64,000 bases of DNA from Caldifarciminota bacterium UBA5631 (GTDB lineage: Bacteria > Hydrothermota > Hydrothermia > UBA1063), in contig DIJZ01000011.1 in the NCBI GenBank assembly GCA_002421425.1, positions 14,050 through 78,049 of the forward strand. The letters run 5' to 3'. The stretch's first letter is position 1, and the number at the start of each line of letters is the position of its first letter. Positions 9,142-16,194 of the stretch are shown one piece after another. A program made the position numbers and the translations under genes. The notes beneath the pieces are model-generated. The model saw nothing but the letters and a program-made list of their open reading frames with translations, made no database searches and was not told the DNA's origin.

Positions 9142-9693
9142 GTGCTGGCAGAGCTCTCCATGCACATAATTGACATTGTTCAGAACTCGATCTCGGCAGG
9201 CGCACATTTGATTGCGGTTAATATTTTGGATGACAAAGAGAAAGATATTATCGTTATCGAGGTAAAAGATGATGGAAGTGGTATGGACGCAGATCTAATT
9301 AAGAGAGTTCAGGACCCATTTTACACCACTAAATCTCACAAGAAGGTTGGACTCGGAATCCCGCTCTTCAAGCAGACCGCCGAACATTGTGATGGCAGTT
9401 TTGAGATAACTAGTGAACCTGGGAAGGGAACTTCAATAAGGGCCACTTTTAAAAGGTCCCACGTTGATCTTCCCCCTATGGGGAATTTAAAGGATACCAT
9501 CTTGACCTTAGTTGTTGGAGAGCCTTCGGTGGACTTTGTTTTTAATATTAGCTTTGATGGAAACCATTTGTTTCTTGATACGAGAGAAATAAAAGAAGAA
9601 CTTCAGGATGTGCCCATAAATCACCCTGAAGTAATAAAATTTTTAAGGGAATACCTTGAAGAAAACCTGAAAACAATGGAGGTTGCATCATGA
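9142..9693 (+). CDS. GHKL-type ATPase, hydrogenase-operon type
   Basis: 183-residue stand-alone histidine-kinase-like ATPase: N-box IIDIVQNSISAGA, G1 box DDGSGMD, an FYTTK segment, G2 box GLGIPLFK and GKGTSIRA. A C-terminal extension of about 70 residues (from DLPPMGN) follows. No phosphoacceptor domain. GTG start at 9142, directly after the hydC stop, and 4-nt overlap with the next gene. Homologues between hydC and hndB/hydB are usual in these operons; whether they act as kinase, anti-sigma factor or assembly ATPase is not known to me. Confidence 0.8.
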   Translation: MLAELSMHIIDIVQNSISAGAHLIAVNILDDKEKDIIVIEVKDDGSGMDADLIKRVQDPFYTTKSHKKVGLGIPLFKQTAEHCDGSFEITSEPGKGTSIRATFKRSHVDLPPMGNLKDTILTLVVGEPSVDFVFNISFDGNHLFLDTREIKEELQDVPINHPEVIKFLREYLEENLKTMEVAS

Positions 9694-10055
9694 AGTTAGA
9701 AGATTTGAGGAAGATAAGAGAAAAGGCAGAGAGAGAGCTTAAGTTAAGGGAAGGAAAAGCAAGAGTAAAGATTGTAGTTGGGATGGGAACCAGTGGAATC
9801 GCTGCTGGAGCAAGAGAAGTATTGAAGGCATTTCTTGATGAAATTGAAAAGAGAAATCTGCAGGATGTTATGGTTACTCAGAGTGGCGAGAAGGGTCTCT
9901 CGTCTCATGAACCTGTTGCGGAAGTCTGGGAAGAGGGCAAACCTGTTGTGGTGTATGGGAATCTTACTCCAGAGATTGCAAGAAAAGTTATCGCTGATCA
10001 CATTGTGAATGGCAATCCTGTTACAGAGTATGTTATTGAGGTCAGGGAGGCCTAA
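9690..10055 (+). CDS. HndB-like thioredoxin-fold subunit lacking all cysteines
   Basis: 121 residues: a short helical leader, then the thioredoxin-like [2Fe-2S] ferredoxin fold (VVGMGTSGIAAGA at about 30-42 and VTQSGEKGLSSHEPV). The family places four cluster Cys at these two motifs; here the protein contains no cysteine at all, so it cannot hold a [2Fe-2S] cluster. It is in frame, full length and has GGAGG before ATG 9690, so it is probably expressed as a structural or regulatory subunit. Related to HndB of NADP-reducing hydrogenase. Confidence 0.8.
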   Translation: MKLEDLRKIREKAERELKLREGKARVKIVVGMGTSGIAAGAREVLKAFLDEIEKRNLQDVMVTQSGEKGLSSHEPVAEVWEEGKPVVVYGNLTPEIARKVIADHIVNGNPVTEYVIEVREA

Positions 10056-11720
10056 ATGCCAAAGCGTTTGGATATTCTTGTTTGTTCTGGAGCAGCCTGT
10101 ATTTCCAATGATAGTACAACAATTAAAAATAAACTACAGGCGGTTCTGAAAGAAAATAATCTTGAGGAAGAAGTGGCCATCGTGGAGACCGGATGTATGG
10201 GACCGTGCGAACTTGGTCCCGTTATGCTGGTTTATCCTGATGGCGTTTTCTACATAAGGCTTAAGGAAAAGGATATTGAAGAGATCGTAAAAGAGCACGT
10301 AATTAAGGGGCGTCCAGTTAAAAGACTCCAGTGGACTACTCCGGAAGCCAGAAAGATAGTTGAGGAAAGGAAACAAATCCCCTTCTTCGAAAAGCAGATG
10401 AAAATTGTTCTCTCCAACTGCGGAAAGATTGATCCTGAAAATATTGAAGAGTATATAGCTGTTGGAGGTTATGAAGCTCTTGCAAAAGTATTAACAACAA
10501 TGACCCCGGAGCAAGTGATTGAAGAAATGATTAACTCTGGTCTGAGGGGTAGGGGCGGCGCTGGATTTCCTACAGGCTTAAAATGGAAAGCCACAAGAGA
10601 TGCGGATGGAGATGAGAAGTACATCGTTTGCAATGGTGATGAGGGGGACCCTGGTGCCTTCATGGATCGGGCAATTCTTGAAGGTGATCCCCATACCGTA
10701 ATAGAGGGAATGGCTATTGCTGCTTATGCAGTTGGAGCAAAACAGGGATATGTCTACGTAAGAGCCGAGTACCCTCTCGCCGTTAAGAGACTTGATAAGG
10801 CAATTCAGCAGGCTCGGAAATATGGTGTCCTTGGAAAAAACATCTTTGAAACTGGTTTTGATTTCGATATAGACATTAGAATAGGTGCAGGTGCTTTCGT
10901 ATGCGGAGAGGAGACAGCACTTATCGCTTCTATTGAAGGAAAGCGGGGCCAGCCAAGACCAAAACCGCCTTTCCCCGCGCAAAAAGGTCTATGGGGTAAA
11001 CCCACCGTAATAAATAATGTTGAGACCTTTGCCAACGTAAGGCACATCATTTTGAACGGCTCAAAGTGGTTTGCCAGCATAGGGACGGAGAAGAGTAAGG
11101 GAACAAAGGTCTTTGCACTTTCAGGAAAGGTTGAGAACACCGGGCTAGTGGAAGTCCCCATGGGGATATCCATAAAGGACCTTGTGTTTGAAATTGGTGG
11201 TGGAATTCCTGGTGGGAAAGAGTTTAAAGCTGTTCAGGTGGGAGGTCCATCAGGTGGCTGTGTGCCTGCCGAATATATGGATACTCCAATTGACTACGAG
11301 TCCCTGAAAAAACTTGGAACAATAATGGGTTCTGGCGGTGTGATCGTCCTTGATGAAGACACCTGTATGGTTAATCTCGCGAAGTTCTTCCTCGATTTTA
11401 CTCAGGAGGAATCCTGTGGTCAATGCGTACCCTGCAGGATTGGACTCAAGCATCTCTTCGATATTCTCGACCGAATTACAAAGGGTCAAGGAAGAATGGA
11501 AGATCTTGAGACCCTCGAAAAGCTTGGGGAAGAGATCAGAAGGACGTCTCTCTGCGGTCTTGGGCAGTCGGCCCCAAATCCTGTTCTTTCGACTTTAAGG
11601 TATTTTAAAGATGAATATATCGAGCACATTAAGGATAAGAAATGCAGGGCGGGGGTCTGCCAGTTTGAAACTGTGAAAGAGAAAGAAACCATTGAAGAGA
11701 AGTTAAAAGGAATTATTTAA
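10056..11720 (+). CDS. hydB: NuoF-like flavoprotein (HydB/HndC type), copy 1, short C-terminus
   Basis: NAD(P)H-oxidising FMN subunit of 554 aa. Residues 1-90 are a thioredoxin-like [2Fe-2S] domain with C10, C15, C47 and C51 (ETGCMGPC). Then comes the NuoF core: RGRGGAGFPTG (NADH/FMN glycine-rich loop), NGDEGDPG, GAFVCGEETAL, and the N3-type [4Fe-4S] ligands in ESCGQCVPC plus a Cys in SLCGLGQ. HydB of bifurcating enzymes continues into a 2x[4Fe-4S] ferredoxin domain; here the protein stops about 20 residues after KCRAGVC. The next gene begins 10 nt later, so no hidden remnant exists. Confidence 0.9.
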   Translation: MPKRLDILVCSGAACISNDSTTIKNKLQAVLKENNLEEEVAIVETGCMGPCELGPVMLVYPDGVFYIRLKEKDIEEIVKEHVIKGRPVKRLQWTTPEARKIVEERKQIPFFEKQMKIVLSNCGKIDPENIEEYIAVGGYEALAKVLTTMTPEQVIEEMINSGLRGRGGAGFPTGLKWKATRDADGDEKYIVCNGDEGDPGAFMDRAILEGDPHTVIEGMAIAAYAVGAKQGYVYVRAEYPLAVKRLDKAIQQARKYGVLGKNIFETGFDFDIDIRIGAGAFVCGEETALIASIEGKRGQPRPKPPFPAQKGLWGKPTVINNVETFANVRHIILNGSKWFASIGTEKSKGTKVFALSGKVENTGLVEVPMGISIKDLVFEIGGGIPGGKEFKAVQVGGPSGGCVPAEYMDTPIDYESLKKLGTIMGSGGVIVLDEDTCMVNLAKFFLDFTQEESCGQCVPCRIGLKHLFDILDRITKGQGRMEDLETLEKLGEEIRRTSLCGLGQSAPNPVLSTLRYFKDEYIEHIKDKKCRAGVCQFETVKEKETIEEKLKGII

Positions 11721-11730
11721 TGGGGGTGCT

Positions 11731-12192
11731 ATGACCAGAGAAGAGGTTCTAAATAAATATGGTAAGTCGAAGGATAACCTCCTCTATATTCTACACGATA
11801 TTCAGGATAGCAATCCAAGGCATTACCTTACCGAAGAGGACTTGAAAGAGGTAGCAAAGTGGCTCGAGTTACCATACAGCTATGTCCATGGCGTTGCGAC
11901 ATTCTACTCGATGTTCAGTTTGAAACCACGTGGAAAGTACATTATTAGAGTGTGTGAATCTCCGACGTGCCATCTTATGGGGGCAAGTAATATCATTATC
12001 GAGCTTGTAAAGTCACTGGGAGTCGGGATTGGTGAAACCACAAAGGATGAGATATTTACGCTGGAGTTGACTTCTTGCATTGGTGTCTGTGGTGTTGCCC
12101 CTGCAATGATGATCAACAGTGAGGTTTATGGAAACTTAACGTCCGAGAAGATTGCTCAGATAATTGATGAAAAGAGGAGGGAGTCGAAATGA
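11731..12192 (+). CDS. NuoE-like [2Fe-2S] subunit, copy 2
   Basis: 153-residue second NuoE homologue. A helical N-terminus (PRHYLTEEDLKEVAKWL, HGVATFYSMF) is followed by cluster ligands in CESPTC (C-x4-C) and CIGVC (C-x3-C). It diverges clearly from copy 1, so it is an old paralogue rather than a recent duplication. Preceded by GGGGG 10 nt after hydB copy 1, and overlapping the second NuoF gene by 4 nt; the two are probably a dedicated pair. Confidence 0.9.
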   Translation: MTREEVLNKYGKSKDNLLYILHDIQDSNPRHYLTEEDLKEVAKWLELPYSYVHGVATFYSMFSLKPRGKYIIRVCESPTCHLMGASNIIIELVKSLGVGIGETTKDEIFTLELTSCIGVCGVAPAMMINSEVYGNLTSEKIAQIIDEKRRESK

Positions 12193-13796
12193 CAGTGCCA
12201 AGGATGCACGTTTTGTTACCTTTTGATCCTGATACGCTTCTTTCGGGGGTTAAGGAGTTTGAAAAGGCTCTCCTTGACGAGCTGAAGAAGAATAACCTTG
12301 AAGAAGAAATCAAAGTGCTGGAGACTGGTTCCATTGGCGTTACGGGGCGGGGTATCCTTATGGTAGTGTATCCAGAGGGCGTATATTATGCGAATCTAAA
12401 AATTGCCGATATTCCTCGACTGGTGGGGGAACACTTCGTAAAGGGCAGACCCGTTAAGGATTTGCTTCTTGGGGAGGTACCTGCACGCTTCGTAAAAAGG
12501 GAGAAGGTGGGGCTTGTAAGAGAGCAGAAGAGGGTAGTCCTTGAGAATGCTGGAATGATTGACCCTGAAAATATTGACGAATATATTGCGGTTGGCGGGT
12601 ACGAGGCTCTCGAAAAGGTTTTATCATCTATGACGCCTGAAGAGGTTATTGAAGAGGTAAAGAAGTCGGGTCTTAGAGGTCGCGGTGGTGCAGGATTCCC
12701 TACAGGACTAAAATGGGAATTTACTCGTAAAGCAGAGGGGACTGAAAAGTACATTATCTGCAATGCTGACGAAGGGGAACCCGGGACGTTCAAAGATAGA
12801 CTTATAATGGAAGGTGATCCTCACAAGCTTCTGGAAGGTATGATAATTGCTGGTTATGCTATAGGCGCCCAGAAGGGGTATATTTATGTAAGGGGTGAGT
12901 ACGAGCTATCAATTAGAAGGATGCAAAAGGCCATCGATGATGCCTACAAATACAACATACTTGGTAAAAACGTTCTTGGAACAAACTTCACCTTTGATAT
13001 GGAGATTAAAAAGGGTGCAGGGGCTTATGTGTGTGGTGAGGAGACTGCTCTTATCGAGTCTCTCGAAGGAAAGAGGGGGCAGCCAAGGAACAAGCCTCCC
13101 TATCCCGTTACCCACGGTCTCTGGATGAAACCGACATCGGTTAATAATGTTGAAACCCTTGCAAATGTCCCTTCAATTATTAAGAATAGTGCAGATTGGT
13201 ACAGGAGCATCGGCACTGAAAAATGCCCGGGTACAAAAGTTTTCACAATTCTTGGACATGTTGTTTACCCCGGTTTGATTGAAGTGGAGATGGGAACTAC
13301 TTTGCGGGATATTATATTTAACTACGGCGGTGGGATAAAGGATGGAAAGAAGTTTAAGGGTGCTTTAGTTGGTGGAGCTGCTGGAGTTTTCCTTCCAGAA
13401 AAATTCCTCGATGTAAAGATGGATTTTGACAGCCTTAAAGAGTATAAGGCGGTACTTGGATCTGGTGCAATCCTTGTAATGAATGAAGACACTTGCATGG
13501 TGGATATGTTGTTCTCAATTATTAGATTCTTCAAACACGAATCCTGTGGTCAATGCAGCCCCTGTCGAATTGGCACCTATGAACTTTATTCATTGATAAA
13601 CAAAGTAAGGGCCGGAGAGGCGAAGGAAAGTGATCTTGAAACCATGATAAACCTCTCCGAAATAATGTTCAAATCTTCCTTCTGTCCACTTGGACAGTCA
13701 TTAGTAATGCCTGTAAAAAGCGCAATTGAAAACTTCAGGGAAGAATTTGTTGCGCACCTTGACAAAAACTACCAATGTGAAAAATGCAGGAGGTAA
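12189..13796 (+). CDS. NuoF-like flavoprotein, copy 2, with degenerate N-terminal ferredoxin domain
   Basis: 535-residue second NuoF homologue. The flavin/NAD core is intact: RGRGGAGFPTG, NADEGEPGTF, GAYVCGEETAL, [4Fe-4S] ligands in ESCGQCSPC and a Cys in SSFCPLGQS. Residues 1-90 align with the thioredoxin-like domain of copy 1 but have no Cys: the first pair becomes LLPFDPDT and the second ETGSIGVTG. It ends in NYQCEKCRR without a C-terminal 2x[4Fe-4S] ferredoxin domain. It therefore carries fewer clusters than copy 1. Likely the electron-input partner of NuoE copy 2 and of HydA or the FDH. Confidence 0.9.
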   Translation: MTVPRMHVLLPFDPDTLLSGVKEFEKALLDELKKNNLEEEIKVLETGSIGVTGRGILMVVYPEGVYYANLKIADIPRLVGEHFVKGRPVKDLLLGEVPARFVKREKVGLVREQKRVVLENAGMIDPENIDEYIAVGGYEALEKVLSSMTPEEVIEEVKKSGLRGRGGAGFPTGLKWEFTRKAEGTEKYIICNADEGEPGTFKDRLIMEGDPHKLLEGMIIAGYAIGAQKGYIYVRGEYELSIRRMQKAIDDAYKYNILGKNVLGTNFTFDMEIKKGAGAYVCGEETALIESLEGKRGQPRNKPPYPVTHGLWMKPTSVNNVETLANVPSIIKNSADWYRSIGTEKCPGTKVFTILGHVVYPGLIEVEMGTTLRDIIFNYGGGIKDGKKFKGALVGGAAGVFLPEKFLDVKMDFDSLKEYKAVLGSGAILVMNEDTCMVDMLFSIIRFFKHESCGQCSPCRIGTYELYSLINKVRAGEAKESDLETMINLSEIMFKSSFCPLGQSLVMPVKSAIENFREEFVAHLDKNYQCEKCRR

Positions 13797-13802
13797 CCTT
13801 TT

Positions 13803-15593
13803 ATGGCAGAAATGGTTAAACTTTTCATAGATGGAAAAGAAGTAGAGGTGGAAAAGAATTCGACAATTCTGGATGCTGCAAAAAAGGCGGGTTCATATAT
13901 ACCAACTCTTTGTTATCATCCGGATCTTTCTCCTACAGGAGCATGTGGCGTTTGTGTTGTGGAAATAGAAGGTTCTCCAACTCCAAAGAGATCCTGCTGT
14001 ACGCCTGTTTCTCAGGGTATGAAGGTTACTACCAATTCGAAATCGCTCAGAGAAATAAGGAAAACTATTGTGCAACTTCTTCTTTCAGACCATGATGTAA
14101 CATGTCCAACATGCTCAGCCAATGAGAAATGTGAACTTCAATCCTTAGCGAACTATCTTGGAGTCGATACAAATGGACTTCCAGCAATTCTTGAGAGGAA
14201 GCCACTGGATGAAACAAGCGTTTCTATTGTTAGGGACCCAAACAAATGTATTCTGTGTGGCAGGTGTGTGACTGTGTGTAGTGAACTGCAGACGGTCTCA
14301 GCAATAACGATAGCAGAGAGAGGGTTTGAAGCTGTGGTTGATACTTTCTTCTCTCAGGGTCTCGGTAACAGCTCTTGCGTGAATTGCGGGCAGTGCACTG
14401 TATTTTGCCCGACGGGCGCACTTAGTGAAAGAAGCGAAATTGATATGGTGTGGGATGCGCTTTTAGATCCTGACAAAGTGGTAGTAGTCCAGGAAGCGCC
14501 ATCCATAAGAGCAACTCTGGGGGAAGAATTTGGAATGGAAGTTGGGACTGTAACGGTGGGAAAAATGTATGCTGCGTTGCGGAGGCTCGGGTTTGATGTG
14601 GTTTTTGACACAAACTTTGCAGCAGACCTCACTATTATGGAGGAGGCTAACGAGTTAGTTGAGAGAGTTAAGAGTGGAGGTCCTTTGCCGCTTATTACCT
14701 CTTGCTCACCGGGATGGATCAAGTTTATGGAAACCTTCTTCCCCGATCTTGCTAAATATGTATCAACGTGCAAGTCTCCACAACAGATGTTCGGGACTCT
14801 TTCAAAGACATATTTTGCTGAGGAAGCCGGGATTGATCCATCGAAGATTGTCAGTGTTTCAATAATGCCATGTACCGCGAAGAAATTCGAGGCAAGAAGG
14901 CCTGAAATGAGGGATTCTGGATTTCAGGATGTGGATTACGTTCTTACTACAAGGGAATTTGTAAGGATGTTAAAGTCCGCTGGTCTTGACCTTAAGGAAC
15001 TGCCTGACGAAAGACCCGATGAATTGATGGGAATGTATACTGGCGCTGCCACGATATTTGGGGCTACTGGTGGTGTAATGGAGGCTGCAGTCAGAACTGC
15101 TTACTGGATGATCACGGGGAAGGAGCTGGAGAATCTCGATGTAACAGCAGTTAGAGGCATGGCAGGTATAAAAGAGGCTGAGCTGGACATCAACGGACTG
15201 AAGGTTAAGGTTGCCGTTGCCCATGGACTTGGCAATGCAAGGGAACTTCTGACAAAAGTTAGGAAGCAGATAGAAGAAACTGGAAAGAGCGAATATGCAT
15301 TCATAGAAATTATGGCATGTCCCGGTGGATGTGTAGGTGGAGGTGGACAGCCCAAGGGAAGTACCTTTGCCATGAGAGCAAGAAGAGGTGAAGGATTATA
15401 CGCGGAAGATAAATCCTTGCCTTTACGGAGATCTCACGAGAATCCAGCGATAAAGAGAATTTACGAGAAATTCCTGAAAAAGCCCGGCTCGGGAGTTTCT
15501 CACAAACTACTTCATACCTTCTATTATAAACGCTGCGACCTTTCAGGGTGTACAATTGAATCTGTAACTGAGAAACACGCAAATCACCACTGA
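13803..15593 (+). CDS. hydA: [FeFe]-hydrogenase catalytic subunit (group A, HydA/HndD type)
   Basis: 596 residues; cytoplasmic H2-forming/oxidising subunit. Domains: [2Fe-2S] ferredoxin (C37, C48, C51, C65), His-Cys3 [4Fe-4S] motif H-x3-C-x2-C-x5-C (about 97-110), two [4Fe-4S] motifs (CILCGRCVTVC at 149-159, CVNCGQCTVFC at 192-202), then the H-cluster domain: L1 TSCSPGW (about 299-305), L2 MPCTAKKFE (C357), L3 MACPGGCVGGGGQP (C506, C510). L1 reads T-S-C-S rather than T-S-C-C. The short tail after position 570 contains RCDLSGC but no full extra [2Fe-2S] domain as in T. maritima HydA. AGGAGG precedes the ATG. Confidence 0.95.
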   Translation: MAEMVKLFIDGKEVEVEKNSTILDAAKKAGSYIPTLCYHPDLSPTGACGVCVVEIEGSPTPKRSCCTPVSQGMKVTTNSKSLREIRKTIVQLLLSDHDVTCPTCSANEKCELQSLANYLGVDTNGLPAILERKPLDETSVSIVRDPNKCILCGRCVTVCSELQTVSAITIAERGFEAVVDTFFSQGLGNSSCVNCGQCTVFCPTGALSERSEIDMVWDALLDPDKVVVVQEAPSIRATLGEEFGMEVGTVTVGKMYAALRRLGFDVVFDTNFAADLTIMEEANELVERVKSGGPLPLITSCSPGWIKFMETFFPDLAKYVSTCKSPQQMFGTLSKTYFAEEAGIDPSKIVSVSIMPCTAKKFEARRPEMRDSGFQDVDYVLTTREFVRMLKSAGLDLKELPDERPDELMGMYTGAATIFGATGGVMEAAVRTAYWMITGKELENLDVTAVRGMAGIKEAELDINGLKVKVAVAHGLGNARELLTKVRKQIEETGKSEYAFIEIMACPGGCVGGGGQPKGSTFAMRARRGEGLYAEDKSLPLRRSHENPAIKRIYEKFLKKPGSGVSHKLLHTFYYKRCDLSGCTIESVTEKHANHH

Positions 15594-15606
15594 GGAGCAT
15601 TATACG

Positions 15607-15855
15607 ATGAGTGAAAAATGGGGAATTAGTACAATCACTATAGCAATGGTAGATAACTCGCACGCAATGAAGGTCCAGGATATTCTTCACCGATATGCCA
15701 GCCACATATACGGACGTCTGGGACTTCCATCAAGATGTGCGAGATATTTTATAATCTCAGTGGTGTTTCTTGGTGAAGAGGAAAAAGCAAGGGAGTTGGT
15801 AGAAGTATTAAATAGAGAAGTTCCTGAAGTCAGAGTAGGAATTAGCAGCCTGTAG
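15607..15855 (+). CDS. TM1266-type iron-only hydrogenase system regulator, copy 1
   Basis: 82-residue ACT/NikR-like ferredoxin-fold protein. SEKWGISTITIAMVDNSHA, GRLGLPS and the C-terminal VRVGISSL fit the TM1266 family annotated as putative [FeFe]-hydrogenase system regulator. There is no DNA-binding domain, so any regulation would require a partner or ligand. Lies 13 nt after hydA and upstream of a diverged second copy. Confidence 0.75.
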   Translation: MSEKWGISTITIAMVDNSHAMKVQDILHRYASHIYGRLGLPSRCARYFIISVVFLGEEEKARELVEVLNREVPEVRVGISSL

Positions 15856-15917
15856 AAGATATTCGGGCTATAATCCCCGCTCTGAGGTGAGGGGCTACCT
15901 GAACCGAGGAGGTGAAG

Positions 15918-16184
15918 ATGGGGAATTACAAAGAGAGTGGCAATCCAGAACGGTTAGGTCTTGTAGGTATTTTTGTTAATGATAAAGATGCCGTAAGGCC
16001 AGTCCAGGAAACAATTTCTTCTTATTTCGACAAAATCCTGGGTAGAGCAGGTTTTAATACACCTGAAGCAACGGTTATTGTTCTCCTTTTTAAGGGGAAT
16101 ACCGATGATCTTGGTGCTTTTACTGGAAAAATGGGGAAAATAAAAGGGGTTCAGGTAAAGACCCTTTTGAAAAAGTACTTATAG
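15918..16184 (+). CDS. TM1266-type iron-only hydrogenase system regulator, copy 2
   Basis: 88-residue paralogue of the preceding protein: RLGLVGIFVNDKDAV, DKILGRAGFNTPEA, VIVLLFKGN, KGVQVKTLLKKYL. The ATG at 15918 is preceded by AGGAGG (15907-15912); the in-frame GTG at 15912 lies inside the Shine-Dalgarno and is less likely. Two tandem TM1266-like genes between hydA and hydG suggest a hetero-oligomer. Role inferred from family context only. Confidence 0.75.
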   Translation: MGNYKESGNPERLGLVGIFVNDKDAVRPVQETISSYFDKILGRAGFNTPEATVIVLLFKGNTDDLGAFTGKMGKIKGVQVKTLLKKYL

Positions 16185-16194
16185 GGGGATAAAT

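Noticed and set aside
8668..9176. Minus-strand open frames opposite hydC
   Set aside because: They are shadows of the NuoE-like gene: no Shine-Dalgarno, no recognisable domains and codon use following the opposite strand.
11700..11731. Frameshift that would have removed the C-terminal ferredoxin of NuoF1
   Set aside because: The next gene begins 10 nt after the stop, and no ferredoxin-like coding sequence is left in another frame.
15856..15917. Riboswitch or terminator between the TM1266-like genes
   Set aside because: Only a short hairpin with a bulge (15875-15894) and an isolated TATAAT (15869-15874) without a -35; no T-tract. Too weak to call.
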